Source: Caulobacter sp. (GTDB lineage Bacteria > Pseudomonadota > Alphaproteobacteria > Caulobacterales > Caulobacteraceae). Taken from it: 64,000 nucleotides of DNA. The stretch lies in NCBI GenBank assembly GCA_029866155.1, contig JARWZW010000069.1, forward strand, positions 1 to 64,000, in the 5' to 3' direction. A program made the position numbers and the translations under genes. The notes beneath the pieces were generated by a model. That model searched no databases and was not told the DNA's origin. It saw only the letters and a list, made by a program, of their open reading frames with translations. Shown here one piece after another: positions 50,433 to 63,501 of this stretch. Each line of letters begins with the position of its first letter. Position 1 is the first letter of the stretch.

Positions 50433-52501
50433 CCGGCGTCCTGGCCGGCCGGGCGCCAGTCGAACAGGGCCTGCAGCACCCTGACCGCCTCACCGCGTGG
50501 ACTGGTCAGGCCTTCATCTCGGGCCAGGATCAGCCTTGCGTCATCGGCGGCCACGGCGATCAGGTCGCGGTGGGCGGTGGGATCGGCCAGGCGATAGGCT
50601 GGAAACCCGCTCTGTTTCAGCCCCAGCGGGTCGCCGCCGCCCCTCAGTTCCAGGTCCTTCTCGGCGATCTCGAAGCCGTCGTCGGTCTTGCGCAGGATGT
50701 CCAGCCGCTGCTCCGCCGTCGCCCCCAGGGGCGGGTCGTAGATCAGCAGGCAACTGCTTTCCCGCCGACCCCGACCGACCCGTCCGCGCAACTGGTGCAA
50801 CTGGGCCAGGCCAAACCGCTCGGCCTGTTCGATGACCATGATGGTGGCGTTGGGCACATTGACCCCGACCTCGACCACGGTGGTGGCGACCAGAACCGGC
50901 AGGCGTCCCTCGGCGAAGTCGGCCATCACCGCGTCCTTCTCGGCGGCTGGCATCTGGCCATGAACCAGCCCGACCTGGGCGCCCATCACCTGCCGAAGGA
51001 TGACGGCCCGCTCTTCGGCCGCCGCCAGATCCATCAGTTCGGACTCCGAAACCAGCGGGCAGATCCAGAAGGCCTGGGCCCCTTCCCTGACGGCGACCCT
51101 AAGTCGTTCGATGATCTCCGGCAGGCGAGGCGAGGGGATGGCGCGGGTGGTCACCGGGGTCCGGCCGGGCGGCTTCTCATCGATCCGGCTGACGTCAAGG
51201 TCGCCGAACACCGTCAGTTCCAGGGTCCGGGGAATGGGCGTGGCGGACATGGCCAGCAGATGCACCGCCGCCCCCTTGTCCTGCAGCCGCTTCCGCTCAT
51301 TGACCCCGAACCGGTGCTGTTCGTCGACCACCGCCAGGCCCAGATTGCGATAGCGCACCTCGTCCTGGAACAGGGCGTGGGTGCCGATCGCCACATGGAC
51401 TGTCCCATCCATCAGGGCCATCAGCTTTTCGGCCCGGACCGAGCCCTTGTCCCGGCCGGTCAGCAGGATGACCCTCAGACCCAGCGCCTCCAGCGGCCCG
51501 GCGACGGTTTCGAAATGCTGGCGGGCCAGGATCTCGGTCGGGGCCATGAAGGCGGTCTGGAAACCAGCGTCGGCCACGTCCGCCATGGCCAGCATGGCCA
51601 CCACGGTCTTGCCGGCCCCGACATCGCCCTGCAGCAGCCGGCTCATCCGCTCGCCCGAAGTCAGGTCGCCCCGGATCTCGGACAGGCTGCGGGTCTGAGC
51701 CCCGGTCAGCCGCCAGGGCAGGCCGGCCTCCAGTCGTTCCGCCGTCCTGCCGGCCTGGATCGGTGCCGCCGGCTGCGCACGGCGGGCGGCCTTGCGCTGG
51801 GCCAGGGCCAGCTGGTGGGCCAGCAGTTCGTCATAGGCCAGTCGCTGGCGCGCGGGGGCTGTGGGGCTGAGGTCGGCGTCGGTCTGGGGGCTGTGGAGCT
51901 GTTGCAGGGCCGTCAGCCAGTCCGGCCAGCCCTCCCTGGCCAGCCAGGCCGGGTCCTGCCATTCAGGCAGGGCGACGGCGCGGGCCAGGGCCTCCAGCAC
52001 CAGCTTGCGCACCGTCCGGGCCGGCAGGCCGGCCGTGGCCGGATAGATGGCCTCCAGTTCCGGAACCTCGGCCGCCCGCTCAAGCGGTACAAAATAGTCC
52101 GGATGGACGATCTGTAGCTCGGCCCCGAACCGTTCGACCCGGCCGCTGACGATGCGAGGCGCCCCCACCGGATGCTGGCGCTCCAGATGGGCGCCATGAC
52201 CCTTGAAATAGGCCAGGGTCACAAAGCCGGTGGAACCGTCAAAGGCCCGGATCCGCCAGGGCTGCTGCATCCCTTTGGGCGGCATATGGGCGTCGATCAC
52301 CACCGACAGGGTCGCGACCTCCCCCTCGATCAGGCCGGCGAAATTGCTCGGCCGGCGATACACCAGGCTGTGGGGGCTCAGGAACAGCAGGTCCCGCACC
52401 CGGGGCCCGGCCAGCTTCTCGACAAGGGGCGCGACCTTCGGCCCAACGCCCTTGAGAGACGTGACCGACGCAAACAGCGGAAACAGGGACTCGGGTCGCA
52501 T
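50429..52501 (-). CDS. recG: ATP-dependent DNA helicase RecG
   Basis: A 690-residue fork-reversal helicase. The wedge/OB domain spans residues about 60-170, and helicase motifs follow: GDVGAGKTVVAMLAM (motif I, about 292-306), MAPTEILARQH (Ia), VDEQHRFG (II, DEQH form), SATPIPRTL (III), and the C-terminal TTVVEVGVNVPNATIMVIEQ and QLRGRVGRGRRES (motif VI). The TRG-like region RGGGDPLGLKQSG is present. The ATG at 52501 gives the known start of the family. It is convergent with the MFS gene and 58 bases downstream of the DUF6880 gene. Confidence 0.95.
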   Translation of the reverse strand: MRPESLFPLFASVTSLKGVGPKVAPLVEKLAGPRVRDLLFLSPHSLVYRRPSNFAGLIEGEVATLSVVIDAHMPPKGMQQPWRIRAFDGSTGFVTLAYFKGHGAHLERQHPVGAPRIVSGRVERFGAELQIVHPDYFVPLERAAEVPELEAIYPATAGLPARTVRKLVLEALARAVALPEWQDPAWLAREGWPDWLTALQQLHSPQTDADLSPTAPARQRLAYDELLAHQLALAQRKAARRAQPAAPIQAGRTAERLEAGLPWRLTGAQTRSLSEIRGDLTSGERMSRLLQGDVGAGKTVVAMLAMADVADAGFQTAFMAPTEILARQHFETVAGPLEALGLRVILLTGRDKGSVRAEKLMALMDGTVHVAIGTHALFQDEVRYRNLGLAVVDEQHRFGVNERKRLQDKGAAVHLLAMSATPIPRTLELTVFGDLDVSRIDEKPPGRTPVTTRAIPSPRLPEIIERLRVAVREGAQAFWICPLVSESELMDLAAAEERAVILRQVMGAQVGLVHGQMPAAEKDAVMADFAEGRLPVLVATTVVEVGVNVPNATIMVIEQAERFGLAQLHQLRGRVGRGRRESSCLLIYDPPLGATAEQRLDILRKTDDGFEIAEKDLELRGGGDPLGLKQSGFPAYRLADPTAHRDLIAVAADDARLILARDEGLTSPRGEAVRVLQALFDWRPAGQDAG

Positions 52502-52559
52502 CCATGCAGGATAGCGCGGCATCGCGGCGCGGTCGCGATCTGGCAACGGTGAACTTTAC

Positions 52560-53915
52560 CTAAAACCGCCGCACCGGCTCCAGACTCTTGAGGAAATCCT
52601 GATGGGTTCCAAAGGCGCCATGATCGGCAATCTGGGGTTCCAGGGACGCCGCTTCCAGTAGCCAGCGATGGGCGGCGCGATAGTGTTCCGTCCGCCGCCA
52701 GCGGGCGGTGTCCATGATCAGGCCCCGCAGCAGCAGGGCCGCGGCCAGGGGCGATCGGCCCTCCAGCGTCCGGATGGCCGGTTCGACCAGTTCGGGCAGG
52801 TCGAACTTGATCTCGGAGACGCGCCCCAGCACCAGGGCGGCGGCCTCCGGCAGGGAGGGCCAGGCCACCAGGAACCGCAGGGCCGCCAGGGCAGAGGAAA
52901 ACTGTCGGGCATGGGCCATGGCCCGGTCCTCGGCCACCACATCGTCGAAATCGGCCAGTCTTTTCAGATGGTCCCGCAACAGATCGGCGTCGAGCCGCTC
53001 CTCGAAGGCCGCCCAGCGCAGTTCCTGCGCCTCTGCGCCCCGGCCGGCGGCCTCCAGGGCCTGCAGCCAGGCATAGTCCCAGTCGGCCATGCCTCGTGTC
53101 CGCACCCCGCCGGCCGGGCGGGACAGCTCCAGCGCCTTCAACGCCTCATCGGTCCGGCCGGCATGCAGCAGTCGGGCGGCGATCTGGGCGCCGACCGCCG
53201 GCTGTTGCCGCTCCGCCGGGGTCCAGGTCTCGCCATAGCCATCGACATCGCCCAGGGCATCGCAGATCTGCTGCAGGGCTCGCCGCAACAGGGGCGCGGT
53301 CCGGGCCCGGCGGTTCAGCACCTGGTCCAGCTGGGCCCGCAGCCAGGTCAGGGCAGGCGGGTCCAGAGCCGGCAGGACCGCCAGGGTCAGGCCGCCGGTG
53401 ATCACCTCGCCCTCGGACGTCAGGGCCTCGAACACCCGCTCCGCCAGCCCCTGGGCATCAGCCTTGGCGGCGACGCTCAAGGGGCCCAGGGCATCGACGG
53501 CGGCCACGAAGATGGCCGAGACATCGCCCTTGGCGTCATTGGCCCTGGCCAGGACCGGCGCGGCCAGGGCCAGGAACCGCCAGAGCATCTCCAGGGCCAC
53601 AAACGGGTTCTGCTCGGCCAGGGGGCCGGTGATGGCCCCGCGCAGGCTGTCCAGCTCCCAGACGAATTCCGCATGCTTGCGCCAGTGAACCCGGGTCCGA
53701 CGCTCGGAAAAGGTCTCCATCCGCTTGTCGATCTCGGAGGCCAGGTCCTCGGGCCCCGCCGCCGCCGCCAGCTCCAGCCGCAGCCGCCGCTTGATGGCCG
53801 CATCCCCCTCGGCCACATCCATCAACAGGACCGCCAGCCGCTCAGGCCCCAGGGCCTCCAGATTGGCCAGGTTGAGGGTCTTGCGGGAGCCGGCGCGTTT
53901 GGCGGGAGCCTTCAT
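52560..53915 (-). CDS. DUF6880 protein
   Basis: A 451-residue helical-repeat protein. TLNLANLEALGPERLAVLLM near the start and RRLRLELAAAAGPEDLASEI are the recurring opening of DUF6880 proteins; the rest is a series of paired helices (TPR-like), ending with HRWLLEAASLEPQIADHGAF. The basic N-terminal MKAPAKRAGSRK may bind nucleic acid, but no catalytic residue set is seen. I chose the ATG at 53915; the longer frame to 54071 has no family similarity. It lies between recG and the sdhE-mfd pair and points away from sdhE. Confidence 0.8.
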   Translation of the reverse strand: MKAPAKRAGSRKTLNLANLEALGPERLAVLLMDVAEGDAAIKRRLRLELAAAAGPEDLASEIDKRMETFSERRTRVHWRKHAEFVWELDSLRGAITGPLAEQNPFVALEMLWRFLALAAPVLARANDAKGDVSAIFVAAVDALGPLSVAAKADAQGLAERVFEALTSEGEVITGGLTLAVLPALDPPALTWLRAQLDQVLNRRARTAPLLRRALQQICDALGDVDGYGETWTPAERQQPAVGAQIAARLLHAGRTDEALKALELSRPAGGVRTRGMADWDYAWLQALEAAGRGAEAQELRWAAFEERLDADLLRDHLKRLADFDDVVAEDRAMAHARQFSSALAALRFLVAWPSLPEAAALVLGRVSEIKFDLPELVEPAIRTLEGRSPLAAALLLRGLIMDTARWRRTEHYRAAHRWLLEAASLEPQIADHGAFGTHQDFLKSLEPVRRF

Positions 53916-54269
53916 CGGACTTGAAGGATAGCGTGACTCGCGAGGCGGCGCCCAACCCTGCCGGATGCTGGCCCTTCGGGGGCGCTGTCGGCTGCGCAAC
54001 TGGCGACTGGGGGGGCTCAGCCGTGCAAGTTCGGCGCACCGATCTCCATTGCCCCAATCAACCCCCGACAACCGTTACCCCGGACTGCCCAAAGGGACGG
54101 TCCAGTCCCCAGAGGGGACAGGGCGCGAAATCGCAACCGTAGACACCCCCGTCCGTGGCCACTGGCTCCCGGCTCTCCGCTGCGCTGCAGCCGGGATGAG
54201 GGGGAATTGGGCGCGCACGCCCCTTTCCCGCTGGCCTCTCGCCGCCCTGCGCCCTATATCCCGCCGCCC
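53916..54269. other. Divergent intergenic region between the DUF6880 gene and sdhE
   Basis: These 354 bases contain no gene I can support. They hold the promoters of two divergent transcripts and several short GC-rich inverted repeats (for example CCCCAGAGGGG near 54107), none with a T-run. Confidence 0.5.
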
Positions 54270-54531
54270 ATGGATGACATTCGACTGAAGCGGATCAGGC
54301 TGCGGGCCTGGCGGCGGGGATTTCGCGAGGCGGACCTTATATTGGGGCCGTTTGCGGACCAGTATGGCCCCAGCCTGACAGAGGCGCAGCTGGACGCCTT
54401 CGAGGCCCTGCTGAACGAGGCCGACCAGGACGTCTATGGCTGGATCATCGGCCGCGAGCCTGCTCCTGCCCCCCATGACACGGATGTCCTGACCATGCTG
54501 AAGGCCTTCGAGCCGGCCCAGGGCGGTCCTC

Positions 54532-54542
<11 letters not shown>
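54270..54542 (+). CDS. sdhE: Succinate dehydrogenase assembly factor 2
   Basis: A 90-residue protein. RLKRIRLRAWRRGFREADLI carries the family RxWRRGxRE motif (RGxxE), which helps attach FAD to the SdhA subunit of succinate dehydrogenase. FADQYGPSLTEAQLDAFEAL and YGWIIGRE complete the five-helix fold. The ATG at 54270 is unambiguous. The last codons overlap the GTG start of mfd by 11 bases, a gene arrangement seen in several alphaproteobacteria. Confidence 0.93.
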
Positions 54543-58017
<3,475 letters not shown>

Positions 58018-58105
58018 CACCTCCGAAAGTGGCTCGATTTTGGCTGCTTTTCCTCTGGCGCCGGCGCGGGTTGCACCCTAGCTAAAGCTAAGGAGGACAC
58101 CTGCC

Positions 58106-58555
58106 ATGATCAGACTGACCGTAAACGGCAAAGCTGTGACGGTAGCTTCCGAACCCGATACGCCACTGCTCTGGGTCCTGCGGGACGAACTCCAGCTGAA
58201 GGGCGCCAAGTATGGTTGCGGAATCGCCCAGTGCGGCGCCTGCACGGTTCTGGTTGGCGGCCAGGCGGTGCGCGCCTGCAGCCTGCCTGTGGGCGATATC
58301 GACGGCTCTGTCGTGACGACGATCGAGGGCTTGAAGGCTGACGATGCTGTCCAGAAGGCCTGGATCGAGTTGCAGACCCCGCAATGCGGGTTCTGCCAGC
58401 CGGGGCAGATCATGAGCGCCAAGGCCCTGCTGGCCGAGACGCCCCGGCCCGACGACGCCGCGATCGACGCGGCCATGGCGGGCAATCTCTGTCGCTGCGG
58501 AACCTATGTCCGTATCCGCGCCGCCATCAAGCTGGCCAGCGGCCAGGCCGCGTGA
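58106..58555 (+). CDS. iorA: Isoquinoline 1-oxidoreductase-type small subunit (two [2Fe-2S] clusters)
   Basis: A 149-residue iron-sulfur protein. The plant-type cluster is held by [17 protein letters not shown], with a fourth Cys in RACSLP, and the C-terminal cluster by [12 protein letters not shown] and NLCRCGTY. It passes electrons from the molybdopterin site of the large subunit encoded next. A strong AAGGAGG site lies 11 bases before the ATG. The gene is 14 bases upstream of the large-subunit gene. Confidence 0.92.
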   Translation: MIRLTVNGKAVTVASEPDTPLLWVLRDELQLKGAKYGCGIAQCGACTVLVGGQAVRACSLPVGDIDGSVVTTIEGLKADDAVQKAWIELQTPQCGFCQPGQIMSAKALLAETPRPDDAAIDAAMAGNLCRCGTYVRIRAAIKLASGQAA

Positions 58556-58569
58556 AGGGACCTGACCCG

Positions 58570-60693
58570 ATGACCATCGCCTTGGACCGCCGTGGATTCC
58601 TCGCCGCCGGCGGGGCCTTCACCCTGAGTTTTGTCGTAACGCCCCCGGCCAGGGCCCAACAGGCTGCTACGGCATCTCCCTGGACCGCCTATTTGACCAT
58701 CGGGGCGGACGGCCGGATCGCCCTGATGTCGCCCACCACCGAGATGGGGCAGGGCACCCATACGGCCCATGCCGCCATTATCGCCGACGAGATCGGCGTT
58801 CCCCTGAACTGGGTCAAGGTCGATACGCCCATGCCGTCCGATCCCTTCCGGCGCGGCGGGTCCATGGGGTCTGGCGGCTCTGCCGGGGTGCGGGCCTGGT
58901 GGGATCCCTTGCGCAAGGTTGGCGCCTCCGCCCGCCAGAGCCTTGTCAACGCCGCCGCCGCCAAGGCCGGGGTCCCTGCCGCCGAGGTGACGATCCTGGA
59001 TGGTCGGATCCGGCGAGGTGGCAGGGTGCTCATGTCCCTTGGCGAGGCGGCCAAATTGGCCGCTGCCGCCCCTCCGGCGGAAGGAACGCCGCGCGATCCG
59101 GCCACCTACCGCTATGTCGGCAAACAGACCCCACGGGTGGACATCCCTGCCAAGGTGCGGGGCGAGCCGGTCTTCTCCCAGGACTTCACCCGGCCGGGAA
59201 TGGTTTACGCCTGTGCCGTGCTTTCGCCGGTCTGGACCGGGCTGGCGCGCCAGATCAACGAGGCGCCGGCCCTGGCGGTCAAGGGCGTTCAGAAGGTCGT
59301 CGCCTTCCCCGGCGGGGCGGCGGTGATCGCCAGCACGCAATGGGCGGCCATGAAGGGCGCGGCGGCGCTTGAGGTTTCCTGGGCTTCTACCGACTATGAC
59401 GGGCTGTCCTCGGCAGCCATTTCAGCTGCGATGCTGGCCGGCCTCGACAAGGATGACGAGGCGCTTGAGGCCAGGGCGGACGGCGATGCGGCGGCGGCCC
59501 TGGCAGGGGCGGCCAGGGTGGTCGAGGCCGACTATGAGGTGCCCTATCTGGCCCATACGCCAATGGAGCCCTGGAACGTCACTATCGAGCCCACGGCCGA
59601 TGGCGGTCTGGAACTCTGGGGCCCGTTCCAGACCCAGGACCGCAACCGCAACACCGCCGCCCGGGCGGCTGGGATCGATCCTGCAAAGGTGAAACTCCAC
59701 ACCCTCATGCTGGGCGGCGGCTTTGGCCGGCGTCTTGGCGACGACGGCCTGACCTCGGCCGTCCTGACCGCCCTGGCGGTCAGGAAGCCGGTGAAATTCT
59801 TCTGGCGGCGGGAAGACGAGATTGGCCAGGGCTATTATCGCCCCGCCCAGGTGGCCAGGCTGAGGGCCGGGCTGGATGCAGCGGGCAGGGTGGTCGGTCT
59901 GCACGTCCGCGCGGCCGGTCCCTCGATGCAGAACAGCTTTTCGCCGGCTGGCCTCGCCAGGGGCAAGCTTGACGGCACCTCGGTCCACACCCTCGCCGAC
60001 ACCCTCTACCGTCCGGGCGCCTATCGGGTGGATTGGGTCAGGGTCGATCAGGTGGTGCCCATGGCCCCGTGGCGGGCCGTCGGAGCCACCCAGAACGGCT
60101 ACTTCATGGAGGCCTTCCTGGACGAGGTGGCCAGGGCTGCCGGGAAGGATCCCGTCGCCCTGCGGCGGGAGCTCCTGTCACACGACCCCCGCGCCCTGAA
60201 AGTCATCGACCGTGCCGCCGAAGCGGGCGACTGGGGCAAACCCCTGCCAGCCGGCCGGGCCCGAGGGTTTGCCTTCGTCTACAGCTATGGCAGCCTCTGC
60301 GCCCAGGTGGTCGAGGCCAGCCTCGAGAACGGTGAGGTCAAGGTTCACCGGGTCACCTGCGCCATCGACTGCGCAAGGGTCGTGACCCCCGACGGCGCCC
60401 TCAACCAGATGGAGGGTGGTATCGTCCAGGGCCTGTCCTCGGCCCTGTTCGAGGGAATCGAGGTCAGCAACGGGTCTTGCGCCAATCGTAATTTCGACGG
60501 CTACCGGATCATGAGGATCAACGAAGCGCCGACGGTGATCGAGACCCATTTCATCGAGAACAACGAAGTCATCGGCGGGATCGGCGAGCCCGGTCTGCCG
60601 CCGGCCACTCCGGCACTGGTCAACGCCCTGTTCGCCCTGACCGGCAAGCCGATCCGGAAATTGCCGATCATGGCCCAGCTTGCCGATGCCTGA
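58570..60693 (+). CDS. iorB: Isoquinoline 1-oxidoreductase-type large subunit (molybdenum hydroxylase)
   Basis: A 707-residue molybdopterin-cytosine-dinucleotide enzyme. The N-terminal DRRGFLAAGGAFTLSF is a Tat-type signal (RRGFL), so the complex is likely exported folded. Substrate- and cofactor-site segments are TEMGQGTHTAHAAIIADEIG, MLGGGFGRRLGDDGLT, APWRAVGATQNGYFMEAFLD and GGIGEPGLPPATPALVNALF, the last with the conserved active-site Glu. It oxidises N-heterocycles or aldehydes; the physiological substrate is unknown. A cytochrome c subunit gene found in some loci is absent. Length is close to the family norm. Confidence 0.9.
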   Translation: MTIALDRRGFLAAGGAFTLSFVVTPPARAQQAATASPWTAYLTIGADGRIALMSPTTEMGQGTHTAHAAIIADEIGVPLNWVKVDTPMPSDPFRRGGSMGSGGSAGVRAWWDPLRKVGASARQSLVNAAAAKAGVPAAEVTILDGRIRRGGRVLMSLGEAAKLAAAAPPAEGTPRDPATYRYVGKQTPRVDIPAKVRGEPVFSQDFTRPGMVYACAVLSPVWTGLARQINEAPALAVKGVQKVVAFPGGAAVIASTQWAAMKGAAALEVSWASTDYDGLSSAAISAAMLAGLDKDDEALEARADGDAAAALAGAARVVEADYEVPYLAHTPMEPWNVTIEPTADGGLELWGPFQTQDRNRNTAARAAGIDPAKVKLHTLMLGGGFGRRLGDDGLTSAVLTALAVRKPVKFFWRREDEIGQGYYRPAQVARLRAGLDAAGRVVGLHVRAAGPSMQNSFSPAGLARGKLDGTSVHTLADTLYRPGAYRVDWVRVDQVVPMAPWRAVGATQNGYFMEAFLDEVARAAGKDPVALRRELLSHDPRALKVIDRAAEAGDWGKPLPAGRARGFAFVYSYGSLCAQVVEASLENGEVKVHRVTCAIDCARVVTPDGALNQMEGGIVQGLSSALFEGIEVSNGSCANRNFDGYRIMRINEAPTVIETHFIENNEVIGGIGEPGLPPATPALVNALFALTGKPIRKLPIMAQLADA

Positions 60694-60769
60694 TTGATCC
60701 GTTGCCTGTCACGCTTCGGTCGCGAGCCGCAGCTATCGAAGTCAGGGTCTGTCGGTATTGGAGTTTCTC

Positions 60770-62455
60770 ATGGGTGTCCGGTCCTCTCTTGCGGCGGCTT
60801 CCGCTGGTCTGGCCCTTGCGGCCCTGACGCCTATGGCTTCGGCTGCGGCAGAGCCGAAACCCGCCCCCAGGCTTGTCGTGGTGATTGCCGTTGATCAGCT
60901 GGGCTCCAACCTGTTCAACCAGTACCGCCCGCAGTTCACCGGCGGCCTAAAGACCCTGGCCAGCGAGGGTCTGGTCTATGCCAACGGCTTTCAGGCCCAT
61001 GCCAACAGCGAGACCTGCCCGGGTCATTCGACCATCCTGACCGGCAAGCACCCCAACAAGACCGGCATTCCGACCAATGACTGGCTCGATCGCGACAGCC
61101 GCCAGCTGGTCTATTGCTTCCGCAACACCGCCAATACCCTGGCCGATGGCGGGCCTGGCGACAATGGCCCGGTGGGGCCGGAACAGATGCGGGCCACAAC
61201 GCTTGGCGACTGGCTGAAGGCCGCTGGCGGACCCACCCGCGTCTATGGCGTGTCCGGCAAGGATCGCGGCGCTATCGCCCTGTCCGGCCAGAAGGGCGAC
61301 GGGGTCTTCTGGTATCTGAGGAATTTCGGCTTCACGACCTGGGTTGAACCCGGCCAGAATGCAGAAACGCGGCTGGCCCCGGTGGCCGCGCTGAATGCCC
61401 GGATCAAGGCCCGTTTTGCTGCCGAGGCGCCTGGCTGGACCTATCGTCATGACGCCTGCCGCAAGCTGGAGGGCGAGTATCAGATCGGCGGCCAGACCTG
61501 GAAGTCAGCCCTGCCCCCGCAGCGTTTCGCCGTCGAAAACTCACCGCTGCTGGACGAATTGACCCTTGAGGCGGCCCAGACCCTTTTGACCGAACAGAAG
61601 CTCGGGCAGGGCGCCGGCGTTGATGTCCTGGGCGTCAGTCTGTCGGGCACCGACCGGATTGGCCACGGAACGGGCACCCAGGGGCCCGAGATGTGCGAGC
61701 AGCTTCTGCGGCTCGACGAGGCGCTCGGGGTCTTTCTGACCGGATTGAAGTCGGTTCCCGGCGGCGCGATCGTCGTGCTGACAGCCGACCATGGCGGCTC
61801 CGACTTTCCCGAGCGGAGCGCGGCGCGTGGCTTTCCCCATGCCGGCCGCAGCGACCTGACCCTGCTCAGCCGGCTGAACGCCAACCTGCGGACGCAGTTC
61901 AAGCTGGCTTACGATCCGGTCGTTTTCGACGGCAACGGCCTCTACGTGTTCGGCGACAAAGGCCAGATCCTCCCCGAAAAGCGTCGACGCCAGATTGCCG
62001 ACGCCGCGGTCGCCCTGCTGCGCGAGGAGCCCAGCGTTGCCGCTGTCCATACTCTGGAAGAACTGACTGCCCCGGACGTCGGCCTTTCTAGCCTGCCGCA
62101 GTGGGCCAACCCCGAGGAATTGACCCTGGCTCAGAGAATGACCCTGAGCGCCGTGCAAGGACGGTCAGCCGACATCCAGATCGCTCTCAATCCCGGCATA
62201 ACCCTCGGCCCTGGCCGGGTCGGCGGGACGCTCTCCAGCCATGGCAGTGTCTGGGACTATGACCGGAAGGTGCCAATCATCTTCTGGTGGCCGGGCGTTA
62301 CGCCGCAGGAGCGGTTCTATCCAATCTCGACCATCGATATCGCCCCGACCCTGGCCAATATCCTCGGGGTCTGGCCGCCGGAGGATGTCGATGGTCGCTG
62401 CATGGACCTCAGCGATTTTGGGACGCCTTGTCCCAGGAAGATCGTCACCCCTTGA
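60770..62455 (+). CDS. Secreted alkaline phosphatase, PafA-like
   Basis: A 561-residue periplasmic phosphatase of the nucleotide-pyrophosphatase/PafA type. The signal peptide is SLAAASAGLALAALTPMASA. The metal- and nucleophile-bearing segments are LVVVIAVDQLGSNLFNQYRP, SETCPGHSTILTGKHPNKTG (Thr or Ser nucleophile) and IVVLTADHGGSDFP; a late His ligand is in GTLSSHGSVWDYDRKVP. It hydrolyses phosphate monoesters outside the cytoplasm. The ATG at 60770 has GGAG 7 bases upstream; a TTG four codons earlier is less likely. Its end overlaps that of hemB by 11 bases on the opposite strand. Confidence 0.9.
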   Translation: MGVRSSLAAASAGLALAALTPMASAAAEPKPAPRLVVVIAVDQLGSNLFNQYRPQFTGGLKTLASEGLVYANGFQAHANSETCPGHSTILTGKHPNKTGIPTNDWLDRDSRQLVYCFRNTANTLADGGPGDNGPVGPEQMRATTLGDWLKAAGGPTRVYGVSGKDRGAIALSGQKGDGVFWYLRNFGFTTWVEPGQNAETRLAPVAALNARIKARFAAEAPGWTYRHDACRKLEGEYQIGGQTWKSALPPQRFAVENSPLLDELTLEAAQTLLTEQKLGQGAGVDVLGVSLSGTDRIGHGTGTQGPEMCEQLLRLDEALGVFLTGLKSVPGGAIVVLTADHGGSDFPERSAARGFPHAGRSDLTLLSRLNANLRTQFKLAYDPVVFDGNGLYVFGDKGQILPEKRRRQIADAAVALLREEPSVAAVHTLEELTAPDVGLSSLPQWANPEELTLAQRMTLSAVQGRSADIQIALNPGITLGPGRVGGTLSSHGSVWDYDRKVPIIFWWPGVTPQERFYPISTIDIAPTLANILGVWPPEDVDGRCMDLSDFGTPCPRKIVTP

Positions 62456-63461
62456 GGAGACGGGCTGCCCTAGGGGCAAAATAGGTGATGATGCCGGTGC
62501 AGCCGGCGCGCTTGAAGGCTCCCAAGCTTTCCATCATCGCCCGTTCCTCGTCGATCCAGCCATTGGCGCCGGCGGCCATGATCATCGCGTATTCGCCCGA
62601 GACCTGGAAAGCGAAGGTCGGCATGGCGAAGGCGTCGACCAGGCGCCGGGCGATGTCCAGATAAGGCAGGCCGGGCTTGACCATGACCATGTCGGCGCCC
62701 TCGGCGATGTCCAGGGCGACCTCGCGCAGGGCCTCGTCCGTATTGGCCGGGTCCATCTGGTAGGTCTTCTTGTCGCCGGGATTGAGCGTGTCGCCACTGC
62801 CCAGTTTTCCCGAGCCGATGGCGTCCCGGTACGGACCATAGAAGGCCGAGGCGTACTTGGCGGCATAGGACATGATCATCACGTCCTGCAGGCCCTCGGC
62901 CTCCAGAGCGGCCCGTATGGCGGCGACCCGCCCGTCCATCATGTCTGAGGGCGCCAGAATGTCGCAGCCGGCGCGGGCCTGGACCAGGGCCTGATCGACC
63001 AGCCGCGCGACGGTGGCGTCATTGACGATCCGTCCGTCGTCCAGAACCCCGTCATGGCCGTGGCTGGTGAACGGGTCGAGCGCGACGTCGCACATGATGC
63101 CGACCTCGGGCGCCGCGGCCTTCATGGCCCTGACGGCCCGGCAGACCAGGCCGTTTGGATCGGCTGCAGTCGATCCATCGACGTCTTTCAGCGCCCCGTC
63201 GATGAAGGGGAAGATGGCGATACAGGGAATGCCAAGGTCCCGAGCCTCGACCGCCGCCCTGGCGACTTCGGCGACCGACAGTCGCTCCACCCCGGGCATC
63301 GAGGCCACCGGAATCCGTCCCTCGCCATCATGGACCACCATCGACCAGATCAGGTCAGCCGGGGCCAGGCTGGTTTCCCGGACCATGCGCCGGGTCCAGT
63401 CGGACTGGCGCAACCGGCGAAGACGGGTGGCGGGATAGGGGGCAAGCTGGGTGACGGTCAT
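62445..63461 (-). CDS. hemB: Delta-aminolevulinic acid dehydratase (porphobilinogen synthase)
   Basis: A 338-residue enzyme that condenses two 5-aminolevulinates to porphobilinogen. The metal-site region is VGIMCDVALDPFTSHGHDGV, a form with Asp in place of the zinc cysteines, which points to the magnesium-dependent type of many alphaproteobacteria. The two Schiff-base lysines are in SYAAKYASAFYGPYRDA and DMVMVKPGLPYLDI. The ATG at 63461 is preferred over an in-frame TTG two codons upstream. It faces the alkaline phosphatase gene, with an 11-base 3' overlap. Confidence 0.95.
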   Translation of the reverse strand: MTVTQLAPYPATRLRRLRQSDWTRRMVRETSLAPADLIWSMVVHDGEGRIPVASMPGVERLSVAEVARAAVEARDLGIPCIAIFPFIDGALKDVDGSTAADPNGLVCRAVRAMKAAAPEVGIMCDVALDPFTSHGHDGVLDDGRIVNDATVARLVDQALVQARAGCDILAPSDMMDGRVAAIRAALEAEGLQDVMIMSYAAKYASAFYGPYRDAIGSGKLGSGDTLNPGDKKTYQMDPANTDEALREVALDIAEGADMVMVKPGLPYLDIARRLVDAFAMPTFAFQVSGEYAMIMAAGANGWIDEERAMMESLGAFKRAGCTGIITYFAPRAARLLKG

Positions 63462-63501
63462 GGCCAAGATGTCGCCGATGACGATGACCGAGGCAAGGGG
63501 A

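Noticed and set aside
52668..53924. A 418-codon plus-strand frame opposite the DUF6880 gene
   Set aside because: Low-complexity Gly/Gln/Arg composition with no domain; antisense shadow of the DUF6880 gene.
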